A DNA stretch of 19,584 nucleotides from DASSKF01 sp035690725 (lineage in GTDB: Bacteria; Actinomycetota; Actinomycetes; Actinomycetales; Dermatophilaceae), in the NCBI GenBank assembly GCA_035690725.1, contig DASSKF010000223.1, forward strand, positions 1 to 19,584. Reading direction: 5' to 3'. The position numbers and the translations under genes are program-made. Position 1 is the stretch's first letter; each line of letters starts with the position of its first letter. The notes beneath the pieces are model-generated. The model ran no database searches. It saw only the letters and a list, made by a program, of their open reading frames with translations, and was not told the DNA's origin. Shown piece after piece: positions 1 to 6,712 of this stretch.

Positions 1-87
1 GCCGGGCCCGAGCTCGACCTGGACCTGGTGCCGGACAGCCTGATCGAAGCCGACGCCACGATCCTCGGGAGGTGGGTGCGGGCGTGA
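1..87 (+). CDS. C-terminal fragment of an unidentified upstream protein
   Basis: Frame 1 is open from the window edge to a TGA at 85-87 and gives 28 residues, ending in ILGRWVRA. The stop overlaps the likely GTG start of the following permease (GTGA at 84-87), the usual sign of translational coupling within an operon. The codons are G/C-ending, as in the neighbouring genes. The fragment is too short and carries no motif, so I cannot name the protein. It may act with the permease, but that is inferred from position only. Confidence 0.6.
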   Translation, partial: AGPELDLDLVPDSLIEADATILGRWVRA

Positions 88-1535
88 CCGACCTGCGCAA
101 GTCGATCGGCCTGGCTCCCCTGGTCGCCCTCGGCGCGGCCGGGGTGGTCGGGACCAGCTGGATCTACACCAACGGCCAGTTCTTCACCCTCTACGGCGCC
201 GGCGGCGAGATCTTCGGCCTCGGCATCGCCGCGGTCTTCGCCTCGTTCGTGGCGATCTCCTACGGCGAGCTCAGCTCGACCCTGCCGCGGGCCGGCGGTG
301 AGGTGGTCTACGCCTACACCGCCTACAACCGCCCGATGGCGTTCGCCGCCGGGTGGCTGCTCATCGGCGCCTACGTCAGCTCGCTGGCGTTCTACGTCAC
401 CGCGTTCGGCTACCTGCTCAAGGACGTGTTCCCGTCGCTGGAGTCGGTGCCGCTGTGGACCATCAACGGCACGACGGTGCACCTGCCGGTCCTCGCGATC
501 GGCGTCCTGCTCTCGCTCGTCGTCTTCGGGCTGAACTGGCGCGGCGTCTCCCTCGGCGCGTCCGTCCAGCTGGTGCTGTTCGCCGTGATGATCCTGCTCG
601 GGCTCGCGCTCGTGGTCGTCGGCTTCAGCCAGGGCTCGCCGAGCAACTTCTGGCCGCCCTACTCCCCCGGGGCGGACCCGGTCGGCGCGACGATCCGGTT
701 CATCCTGCCCGGCATGACGTTCCTCACCGGCTTCGGCCTGGTCGCGATCCTCGCCGAGGACGCGAAGATGCCGCCGCGCCGGATCGGCCGGGCGGTCGTC
801 CTGAGTGTCGTCCTCGCCGCGGGGTTCTACTGCGTGGTGCTGCTGTCCTCGGCGTGGATCATCCCCTGGGAGAAGACCGCACAGCTCGAGAAGGGCACCA
901 TCGACGCGTTCCGCACCGCCGGCTTCGACGTGCTCGGGTGGGCGGCCTACGCCATCGCGGTGCTCGGCCTGCTCACCAGCTTCGTCGGGCTGTTCGTCGC
1001 CACGTCGCGGATCCTCATCGCGATGGGCCGGGCCGGGCTGCTGCCCGCGGCGCTCGGCCGGGTGCGCGGGCCGCGCGCGACGCCGGGACCGGCCCTGGTG
1101 TTCACCCTGGTGGTGACGATCGGGCTCGGTCTGCTCGGCACCGGCGCCATCACCTGGTTCCTCGACACCGGCGGCGTCTACATCGGCCTGGCGTGGACGA
1201 TCGGCGTGCTGTGCCTCTACCGCCTGCCCCGCCGCTTCCCCTGGCTCGAGTCGCCCTACCGGGTCCGCGCCCGCTTCCTGCCCGGGATCGGCGCGCTCGT
1301 CGCGGTCCTCGTCATCGCGTTCAGCCTCTGGCCGGGCACCGACCTGTCGATCGCCTGGCCGCAGGAGTACCTCATCCTCGCCGGCTGGCTCGTCCTCGGC
1401 CTGCTGCTCTACCTGACCACCCGCGGCGGCGAGGAGCGGGAGGCGCGGCGCACCCTGCTCGGGTCCTACTACGACCTCACCTTCGGCGAGCGCCGCGCCC
1501 GCCGCCGCCAGCAGCGCTCCCGCGCCCGACGCTGA
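84..1535 (+). CDS. APC-family amino acid/amine permease
   Basis: An integral membrane transporter of about 483 residues with roughly twelve hydrophobic segments, the usual size and architecture of the amino acid-polyamine-organocation superfamily. The first helix has the small-residue-rich region typical of the family (LAPLVALGAAGVVGTSWI). A polar loop after helix 2 (SYGELSSTLPRAGGEVVYAY) matches the conserved GELS..P.AGG region. The C-terminus is a basic cytoplasmic tail rich in Arg. I prefer the GTG at 84: GGGAGG at 67-72 lies 11 bases upstream, whereas an in-frame GTG at 72 would overlap that ribosome binding site. The gene overlaps the upstream gene by four bases and ends in a strong hairpin. 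Substrate cannot be told from sequence; import of an amino acid or amine is the family expectation. Confidence 0.85.
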   Translation: MTDLRKSIGLAPLVALGAAGVVGTSWIYTNGQFFTLYGAGGEIFGLGIAAVFASFVAISYGELSSTLPRAGGEVVYAYTAYNRPMAFAAGWLLIGAYVSSLAFYVTAFGYLLKDVFPSLESVPLWTINGTTVHLPVLAIGVLLSLVVFGLNWRGVSLGASVQLVLFAVMILLGLALVVVGFSQGSPSNFWPPYSPGADPVGATIRFILPGMTFLTGFGLVAILAEDAKMPPRRIGRAVVLSVVLAAGFYCVVLLSSAWIIPWEKTAQLEKGTIDAFRTAGFDVLGWAAYAIAVLGLLTSFVGLFVATSRILIAMGRAGLLPAALGRVRGPRATPGPALVFTLVVTIGLGLLGTGAITWFLDTGGVYIGLAWTIGVLCLYRLPRRFPWLESPYRVRARFLPGIGALVAVLVIAFSLWPGTDLSIAWPQEYLILAGWLVLGLLLYLTTRGGEEREARRTLLGSYYDLTFGERRARRRQQRSRARR

Positions 1536-1613
1536 CCTCGGGACTTCCCCGCGGACCTCGGGACTTTGCGTCTGCAAAGTCCCGAGGTGGGCGGGGAAGT
1601 CCCTAGCTTCGCA
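1534..1613. repeat. Short 2+2 palindromic copy of a 20-bp repeat family
   Basis: Two head-to-tail 20-bp units (1534-1553, 1554-1573) carry the core CCTCGGGACTT. Two inverted units follow (1574-1593, 1594-1613). The cores CTCGGG at 1537 and 1557, and CCCGAG/CCCTAG at 1581 and 1601, are exactly 20 bp apart. This is a small version of the large array at 13937-14139: the central unit pair and the outer right unit match that array closely (outer right unit about 17 of 20 bases against 14120-14139). It spans the end of the permease gene and the last codons of the hydrolase gene, whose TAG stop lies in the degenerate CCCTAG core. Confidence 0.8.
1540..1603. terminator. Two-step hairpin, likely bidirectional terminator
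   Basis: GGGACTTCCCCGC (1540-1552) pairs perfectly with GCGGGGAAGTCCC (1591-1603). Inside it CCTCGGGACTTTGC (1556-1569) pairs perfectly with GCAAAGTCCCGAGG (1574-1587). The two stems of 13 and 14 bp are separated by a 3x3 internal loop and closed by a 4-base loop (GTCT). It sits between two convergent genes, so it can serve both strands. There is no T-tract, which is common for actinobacterial terminators. Confidence 0.75.
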
Positions 1614-2817
1614 GGAAGTCGCGGACGGCCGCGTCCCAGCGCTCGGGATCGACGTTCCACTCCTTGGTATGCCGTGCGCCCCAGCCGGTCTCCAGCCGCA
1701 CCAGGTCCGGACGCGCCCGGGCGAGCTCCTCCGAGGGGCCGGACGGCACGAACTCGTCCGCCTCGGAGTGGATCAGCAGGGTCGGCGTGCGCAGCTCCTC
1801 CGCCCGGGCGACCCAGTTGGTCTTGGCCACGTCGATCGGCTCGTGCACGCCGACGAGCCGCCGGGTCGCCGACCGGCCGATCAGCACCCGGCTCAGGGAC
1901 TCCACCGGCAGCGGCACGTGGTTGAGCCGGGCCTGGTGGCGCAGCACGTCCGCCCAGTCGATGACCGGGGCGTCGAGCACGATCCGGGAGACCCGATCGG
2001 ACAGCCACGAGCGGTCCAGCGCCTGCAGGACGATCGCTCCCCCGGCCGACCAGCCGACCAGGACGAGGTCCTGCGCACCGTGCCGGACGGCATACAGCAT
2101 GGCGGCCTCGACGTCGCGCCACTCGGACAGGCCGAGGTTGTGCATCCCGTCGGCGCTGGCGGGGGCGCCGACGTCGTTGCGGTAGCTGGGGACCAGGCAG
2201 GTGGTGCCGAGCTCGTGCAGGACGGGGACCGCGCGCAGCGCCTCGTCCCGGCGGGCGCCGCGGCCGTGCACGAGCACCGCCCAGCGCCCGCTGTCCTGAC
2301 CGTCCCCCGGCTGCTCCGGCACGTCGGTGCCGCGACCGGGCACCAGCCAGGCGTCCAGGCCGCCCACGTCGGAGGTGACGACCACGTCCCGCGTCGGGAG
2401 CCCGAGGGACCACTCGGGGCTGCCGGCGTAGTAGTACTGGTTCCACCGGGCCGACCCCGGCGCCAGCACGCCGGCGTCCACGCCGCGCAGCTCCCGGGTC
2501 ACCGTGTCCGTGGCCTCGCCGACGCCGAGCACGTCGCCCAGCCGGGCGTGCCCCGCACCGCCCTGCAGCCACAGCCCGTAGCGCCCCGGCGCCCGCGTGT
2601 CGACCGTGGCGTCCATCGTCACGGTGCCGCCGTCGCCGTCACGCTCGACCGCCCGGACCGCGACGTCGTCCTGCTTCTCCGCATCGGGGGTGACGACCCT
2701 CCGGGCGAAGTACGTTGCCAGGCCCACGGATCCGGCTCCGAGCAGGCCGGCTCCCCCCAGGCCCGTGCCGAGCGCGAGCTTCAGGGCGCTGGTGACCGAA
2801 CCACGTTGCTGGGGCAC
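1603..2817 (-). CDS. Membrane-anchored alpha/beta hydrolase
   Basis: A 404-residue protein with an N-terminal hydrophobic segment (about residues 11-37) followed by Arg-Arg, suggesting membrane anchoring. A less conserved region (about 45-170) precedes a C-terminal alpha/beta hydrolase fold. Visible catalytic elements are the nucleophile elbow GWSAGG (Ser257), the oxyanion-hole strand LVHGRGARRDE (about 182-192), an acid in IHSEADEFVP (Asp354) and a histidine in GARHTKEW (His383). The length and order fit a serine esterase or peptidase-like hydrolase; the substrate is unknown. The GTG start is preceded by GAGGA seven bases upstream. It is divergent from ligC with only 32 bp between the two starts. 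Its stop codon is part of the palindromic repeat shared with the permease. Confidence 0.8.
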   Translation of the reverse strand: MPQQRGSVTSALKLALGTGLGGAGLLGAGSVGLATYFARRVVTPDAEKQDDVAVRAVERDGDGGTVTMDATVDTRAPGRYGLWLQGGAGHARLGDVLGVGEATDTVTRELRGVDAGVLAPGSARWNQYYYAGSPEWSLGLPTRDVVVTSDVGGLDAWLVPGRGTDVPEQPGDGQDSGRWAVLVHGRGARRDEALRAVPVLHELGTTCLVPSYRNDVGAPASADGMHNLGLSEWRDVEAAMLYAVRHGAQDLVLVGWSAGGAIVLQALDRSWLSDRVSRIVLDAPVIDWADVLRHQARLNHVPLPVESLSRVLIGRSATRRLVGVHEPIDVAKTNWVARAEELRTPTLLIHSEADEFVPSGPSEELARARPDLVRLETGWGARHTKEWNVDPERWDAAVRDFLRS

Positions 2818-2837
2818 CGTGCCATCCTCGCAGGTCC

Positions 2838-2843
2838 TAGGGT
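2838..2843 (+). promoter_or_regulatory. Possible -10 element for leaderless ligC mRNA
   Basis: TAGGGT fits the actinobacterial TANNNT pattern and ends six bases before the ligC ATG, with no ribosome binding site between. Transcription would then start at or next to the start codon. No convincing -35 is visible. Confidence 0.35.
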
Positions 2844-2849
2844 CGTGCC

Positions 2850-3911
2850 ATGGACCTGCCCATCGACCTGCCCGTCAGCCCGATGCTCGCCAAGGCCGTG
2901 CCCGAGGTCCCCGAACCGGACTCGGTGGCGGGCGGCCTGTCCTACGAGCCCAAGTGGGACGGCTTCCGCTGCATCGTCCTGCGCGACGGCGGCGAGGTCG
3001 AGCTGGCCAGCCGCGGGTCCAAGCCGCTGACCCGCTACTTCCCCGAGGTGGTCGAGGCGGCCCGCCAGCACCTGCCCACGCGGTGCGCCGTCGACTGCGA
3101 GGTGGTGGTCCGCTGGGGCGAGCCGGGCACGCAGCGGCTCGACTGGGAGCGGCTCAGCCAGCGGATCCACCCCGCCGAGTCCCGGGTGAACAAGCTCGCG
3201 GTGGAGACCCCGGCCGAGCTCGTCGCCTTCGACCTGCTCGCGATCGGCGACGACGACCTGATGCCGGCGCCGTTCGAGCAACGGCGCCAGCGACTGGAGG
3301 AGGCGTTCGGCGGCGTCGACCCGGACGCGCCGGTCCACCTGACCCGCGTGACGCGCGACCGGGACCTCGCCGTCGACTGGTTCGAGCGGTTCGAGGGCGC
3401 GGGGCTGGACGGCGTCGTCGCCAAGCCGCTGCGGCTCACCTACCAGCCCGGCAAGCGGACCATGTTCAAGATCAAGCACTCCCGCACCGCCGAGGCCGTG
3501 GTCGTCGGCTACCGCGTGCACAAGTCCGGCTCGGGGGTCGGTTCCCTCCTGCTCGGGATGTATGACGCCCAGGGTCACCTGGTCAACGTGGGCGGGATCT
3601 CCGCGTTCACGATGAAGCGCCGCGCCGAGCTGGTCGACGAGCTCGATCCGCTGGTCGCCCGGGACGAGGAGGGCAACGCGGTCCGGGGCGAGACCGACCG
3701 GTCCCGGTTCAGCGCGAACAAGGACGTCAGCTTCGTGCGGTTGCGGCCCGAGCGCGTCGTCGAGGTGAAGTTCGACCAGATGGAGGGCCTGCGGTTCCGG
3801 CACGCCGTGACGTTCCTGCGCTGGCGCCCCGACCGCGACCCGGAGTCCTGCACGCTCGAGCAGGTGGACCGGGCCGTCGCCTACGACCTCGCCGACGTGC
3901 TCCAACGCTGA
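2850..3911 (+). CDS. ligC: ATP-dependent DNA ligase, LigC type
   Basis: A 353-residue stand-alone ATP-dependent ligase that would seal DNA nicks through a lysyl-AMP intermediate. Nucleotidyltransferase motifs are in order: motif I EPKWDGFR with the adenylated Lys35, SRGSKPLTRYFPE (about 54-66), motif III DCEVVV (82-87), motif IV GLDGVVAK (185-192) and motif V MFKIKH (205-210). An OB-fold domain follows from about 211 to the end. There is no polymerase or nuclease domain, which separates it from multidomain LigD. The N-terminus (MDLP..PVSPMLAK) is the conserved LigC beginning, supporting the ATG at 2850. In mycobacteria LigC and Prim-PolC are reported to act in base excision repair; the polymerase homologue lies 1.7 kb away. 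The 3' end overlaps the convergent glutamate-synthase-like gene by 31 bp. Confidence 0.92.
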   Translation: MDLPIDLPVSPMLAKAVPEVPEPDSVAGGLSYEPKWDGFRCIVLRDGGEVELASRGSKPLTRYFPEVVEAARQHLPTRCAVDCEVVVRWGEPGTQRLDWERLSQRIHPAESRVNKLAVETPAELVAFDLLAIGDDDLMPAPFEQRRQRLEEAFGGVDPDAPVHLTRVTRDRDLAVDWFERFEGAGLDGVVAKPLRLTYQPGKRTMFKIKHSRTAEAVVVGYRVHKSGSGVGSLLLGMYDAQGHLVNVGGISAFTMKRRAELVDELDPLVARDEEGNAVRGETDRSRFSANKDVSFVRLRPERVVEVKFDQMEGLRFRHAVTFLRWRPDRDPESCTLEQVDRAVAYDLADVLQR

Positions 3912-5527
3912 CCCTGCGGGGCCGCGAGGTGGCCCTCGGGGGACGCCGGCTCGTCCTCGGCCGCCCGATGCGCCGACCCGTCGCCGTCCGACCGGTCCTC
4001 GTGGTCGAGAAGGGCGTAGAGCGCCCGCCGGTCCGCCTCGGAGGGCAGGCCCCAGCCCGGCTCGTAGCCGTAGACCTCACGCAGCGTCCGGCCCGAGCGG
4101 GTGCCGTCGACGAGCTCGATGTCGTCGGTCGTCACCAGCCCCGGGTGGTACACCCCCGTCGCCTCGGAGACCTTGACCAGGTCGCGCCGCAGCGTGCGGA
4201 GGTAGTTCGCCACGCGCACCGACTTCAGCGTCGGGTCGAGGCCGCGGGTCAGCCACGGGTCCTGGGTGGCCACGCCGGTGGGGCACCGGTCGGTGTGGCA
4301 CCGCTGGGCCTGGATGCACCCGACGGACAGCATCGCCTCCCGGCCGACGTTCACCATGTCGCACCCGAGCGCGAAGGCCACCATCGCGTTGTCGGGCAGG
4401 CCGAGCTTGCCCGAGCCGATGAAGGTCACCCGGTCGGTGAGGCCGGCACGGGCGAACATCGAGTACACCCGCGAGAAGCCGAGCCGGAACGGCAGCGCCA
4501 CGTGGTCGCTGAAGATCAGCGGCGCCGCGCCGGTGCCGCCCTCGCCCCCGTCGACGGTGATGAAGTCCACGCCCCGGTCGGTCGTCCGCATCTCGTGGAT
4601 GAGCCGCTCCCAGAACAGGTCCACACCGACCGCCGACTTGATGCCCACCGGCAGCCCGGTCTCGGCGGCGAGCATCTCCACCCAGTCGAGCATGCTGTCC
4701 ACGTCGTGGAAGGCGCTGTGCCGGGAGGGGCTGATGCAGGTCTCGCCCTCGGGAACCGCACGGGCCCGGGCGATCTCGCCGGTGACCTTCGCCCCCGGCA
4801 GGACGCCGCCGAGCCCCGGCTTGGCGCCCTGGCTCAGCTTGACCTCCAGGGCGCGCACCGGTGCGCTCGCGACCAGGTCCTTCAGCCGGGCGAGGTCGAA
4901 CCGGCCCTGCTCGTCCCGGCAGCCGAAGTAGGCCGTGCCGATCTGGAAGATGAGGTCGCCGCCGTGCTGGTGGAAGCGGGACAGCCCACCCTCTCCGGTG
5001 TTCTGCATCGCGTCGCAGACCGCCACGCCGCGGTTGATCGCCTCGACGGCCGGCCCGGACAGCGACCCGTAGCTCATCGCCGAGGTGTTGACGACCGAGT
5101 TCGGGCGGAACGCCTTGGCTCGGCCCCGGGGGCCGCCGAGCACCTTGGCCGACGGCACCCACACCTGCTCCCCCTCGTGGATGCCGGCCGGGGGCACCAC
5201 CGCCATGAACGTCCGCTGCTTGACCACGGCGTAGCCGGTGAGGTTCTCGACGTCGTTGTCGGTGCCGAAGCCGAAGTAGTTGTTCTCGCCCTTCGCCGAG
5301 GCGTAGACCCAGCGGCGCTGGTCCCGGCTGAACGGCCGCTCCTCGTCGTTGGAGGTCACGATGTACTGCCGCAGCTCCGGGCCGATCGCCTCCAGCAGGT
5401 AACGGACGTGGCCGATCAGCGGGAAGTTGCGCAGCAGCGTGTGCCGCCGCTGCAGGACGTCGTAGGCGGCGAGTCCCCCGGTCGCCAGGAAGGGCAGGGC
5501 ACTGAGGCTGGCACGACTCCACTTCAT
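3881..5527 (-). CDS. FMN-binding glutamate synthase-like protein
   Basis: A 548-residue protein made of the FMN/TIM-barrel synthase domain of glutamate synthase without the glutaminase domain. An N-terminal hydrophobic stretch (about residues 7-22) suggests membrane association. Key features are the NTSAMSYGSLS region (147-157), GEGGLS (178-183), the KLSQGAKPG loop (230-238), VDGGEGGTGAAP (325-336) binding FMN phosphate, and a cysteine array C404-x5-C410-x4-C415 that matches the 3Fe-4S ligands of GltS. The ATG at 5527 is chosen because upstream in-frame sequence is Arg-rich and unlike the family. It lies 49 bp downstream of the polymerase gene on the same strand, so the two may be co-transcribed. 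Because it lacks an ammonia-generating domain, its true reaction is unclear; a flavin redox enzyme is the safe statement. Confidence 0.85.
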   Translation of the reverse strand: MKWSRASLSALPFLATGGLAAYDVLQRRHTLLRNFPLIGHVRYLLEAIGPELRQYIVTSNDEERPFSRDQRRWVYASAKGENNYFGFGTDNDVENLTGYAVVKQRTFMAVVPPAGIHEGEQVWVPSAKVLGGPRGRAKAFRPNSVVNTSAMSYGSLSGPAVEAINRGVAVCDAMQNTGEGGLSRFHQHGGDLIFQIGTAYFGCRDEQGRFDLARLKDLVASAPVRALEVKLSQGAKPGLGGVLPGAKVTGEIARARAVPEGETCISPSRHSAFHDVDSMLDWVEMLAAETGLPVGIKSAVGVDLFWERLIHEMRTTDRGVDFITVDGGEGGTGAAPLIFSDHVALPFRLGFSRVYSMFARAGLTDRVTFIGSGKLGLPDNAMVAFALGCDMVNVGREAMLSVGCIQAQRCHTDRCPTGVATQDPWLTRGLDPTLKSVRVANYLRTLRRDLVKVSEATGVYHPGLVTTDDIELVDGTRSGRTLREVYGYEPGWGLPSEADRRALYALLDHEDRSDGDGSAHRAAEDEPASPEGHLAAPQGQRWSTSARS

Positions 5528-5576
5528 GCCCGGCAGTCTGCCCACCTCACGGTGAAAGTGCACGCACCGGGTCAGG

Positions 5577-6617
5577 TCAGTCGGCCGGCCAGTTCTTCGC
5601 GTTCTTCTTGCTCGGCTGCACCCGCGGCGGCTCACCGGGCATCTTCGGGTAGTCCGGAGGGAACGGCATCTCCCCCAGGCCGCGCTCCTCGGCATCCTTG
5701 GCCCACAAGGCGATCGCCGCGGCCACGTCGCCCACGGCCTCGTCGATGCCCGCCCACGCGTCCCCGTGCGAGGCCAGCAGGTCGGGGACCGTGCGGACCG
5801 TGAACTGCGCCGGCTCCACGTCGCGCAACGCGTCCCACGGCACGGGGGTCGACACCGGCGCTCCGGGCAGCGGTCGCGGGGAGTAGGCCGCGGCGATCGT
5901 CCGGTCCCGGCAGGCCTGGTTGAAGTCGACGAAGACCTTCTCCCCGCGCTCCTCCTTCCACCAGGCCGAGGTGACGAGCTCCGGCATACGGCGCTCGAGC
6001 TCCCGGGCCACCCCGATCACCCCGTGCCGCACGTCCAGGAACTCGTGCGTGGGGGCGATGCGGCAGTAGACGTGCACGCCCCGGTTGCCGCTCGTCTTGG
6101 CCCACGGCGTCAGGCCCAGCTCCTCGAGCAGCTCCTTGAGCCCGTATGCCGCCTCGACCGCGTCCACGAAGCCTCGCCCGGGCTGCGGGTCCAGGTCGAT
6201 GCGCAGCTCGTCGGGGTTGTCGTTGTCGTCCGCGCGCACCGGCCACGGGTGGAAGGTGACGGTGTTCATCTGCATCATCCAGACCACCGTGGCCACCTCG
6301 TCGGCGACCAGCTGCGGGTGGCGGCGCCCCGACGGGTAGGTGCACATCACGGTCCGGGCCCACTCGGGCGCTCCGCGGGGCGGGTTCTTGGAGAAGAACT
6401 CCTCGCCCTCGATGCCGGTGGGGAAGCGCTGCAGGGTCACCGGCCGGTCGCCGATCGCCCGCAGCAGCCCGTCCTGCACGGCCACGACGTAGTCGGCCAG
6501 GTCGCCCTTGGTGATGCCGGCCTGCGGCCAGACCACCCGGTCGGGGCTCGAGACCCGCACCCGCCGGACCGCCCCGTCGGGTCCCGGGAGCTCCAGCGTC
6601 CTTGCGGTGCCACTCAC
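5577..6617 (-). CDS. LigD-type polymerase/primase domain protein (Prim-PolC)
   Basis: A 346-residue stand-alone archaeo-eukaryotic primase-like polymerase of the LigD-Pol family. Motif I is RIDLDPQPG with metal ligands Asp141 and Asp143. Motif II is TSGNRGVHVYCR with His182, and motif III is VFVDFNQ with Asp231. The substrate-binding FxTGIEGEEFFSKNPP region (about 65-80) and an Arg/Ser cluster (DRTIAAAYSPRP) also fit. Mycobacterial relatives fill short gaps, prefer ribonucleotides and work with LigC in excision repair. I place the start at the GTG at 6617, which gives the family length; an in-frame GTG at 6707 would add 30 residues without family character. It is divergent from a secreted nuclease gene and upstream of the glutamate-synthase-like gene. 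Confidence 0.88.
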   Translation of the reverse strand: MSGTARTLELPGPDGAVRRVRVSSPDRVVWPQAGITKGDLADYVVAVQDGLLRAIGDRPVTLQRFPTGIEGEEFFSKNPPRGAPEWARTVMCTYPSGRRHPQLVADEVATVVWMMQMNTVTFHPWPVRADDNDNPDELRIDLDPQPGRGFVDAVEAAYGLKELLEELGLTPWAKTSGNRGVHVYCRIAPTHEFLDVRHGVIGVARELERRMPELVTSAWWKEERGEKVFVDFNQACRDRTIAAAYSPRPLPGAPVSTPVPWDALRDVEPAQFTVRTVPDLLASHGDAWAGIDEAVGDVAAAIALWAKDAEERGLGEMPFPPDYPKMPGEPPRVQPSKKNAKNWPAD

Positions 6618-6698
6618 GGCGCCGAGCCTGCCACAGGATGCCGCCGGAGTTTGCGAAGAGTTGACCGCCGTCCTCTTCCGCTCGGGGGAGCCCGGTCC

Positions 6699-6704
6699 TA
6701 GAGT
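6699..6704 (+). promoter_or_regulatory. Possible -10 element for leaderless nuclease mRNA
   Basis: TAGAGT ends eight bases before the GTG start of the secreted nuclease, and no ribosome binding site lies in that gap. A weak TTCCGC at 6676-6681 gives a 17-bp spacing. This arrangement predicts a leaderless or nearly leaderless transcript. Confidence 0.35.
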
Positions 6705-6712
6705 CACGGTTC

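Noticed and set aside
2781..3905. 374-codon minus-strand open frame opposite ligC
   Set aside because: It is a shadow frame; all ligase motifs are on the plus strand.
5528..5695. 56-residue N-terminal extension of the glutamate-synthase-like protein
   Set aside because: The extension is Arg-rich, overlaps the end of the polymerase gene and is unlike the family; the ATG at 5527 precedes the conserved hydrophobic segment.
3929..5803. 624-codon plus-strand open frame opposite the glutamate-synthase-like gene
   Set aside because: It shows no domain and is antisense to a gene with FMN and 3Fe-4S motifs.
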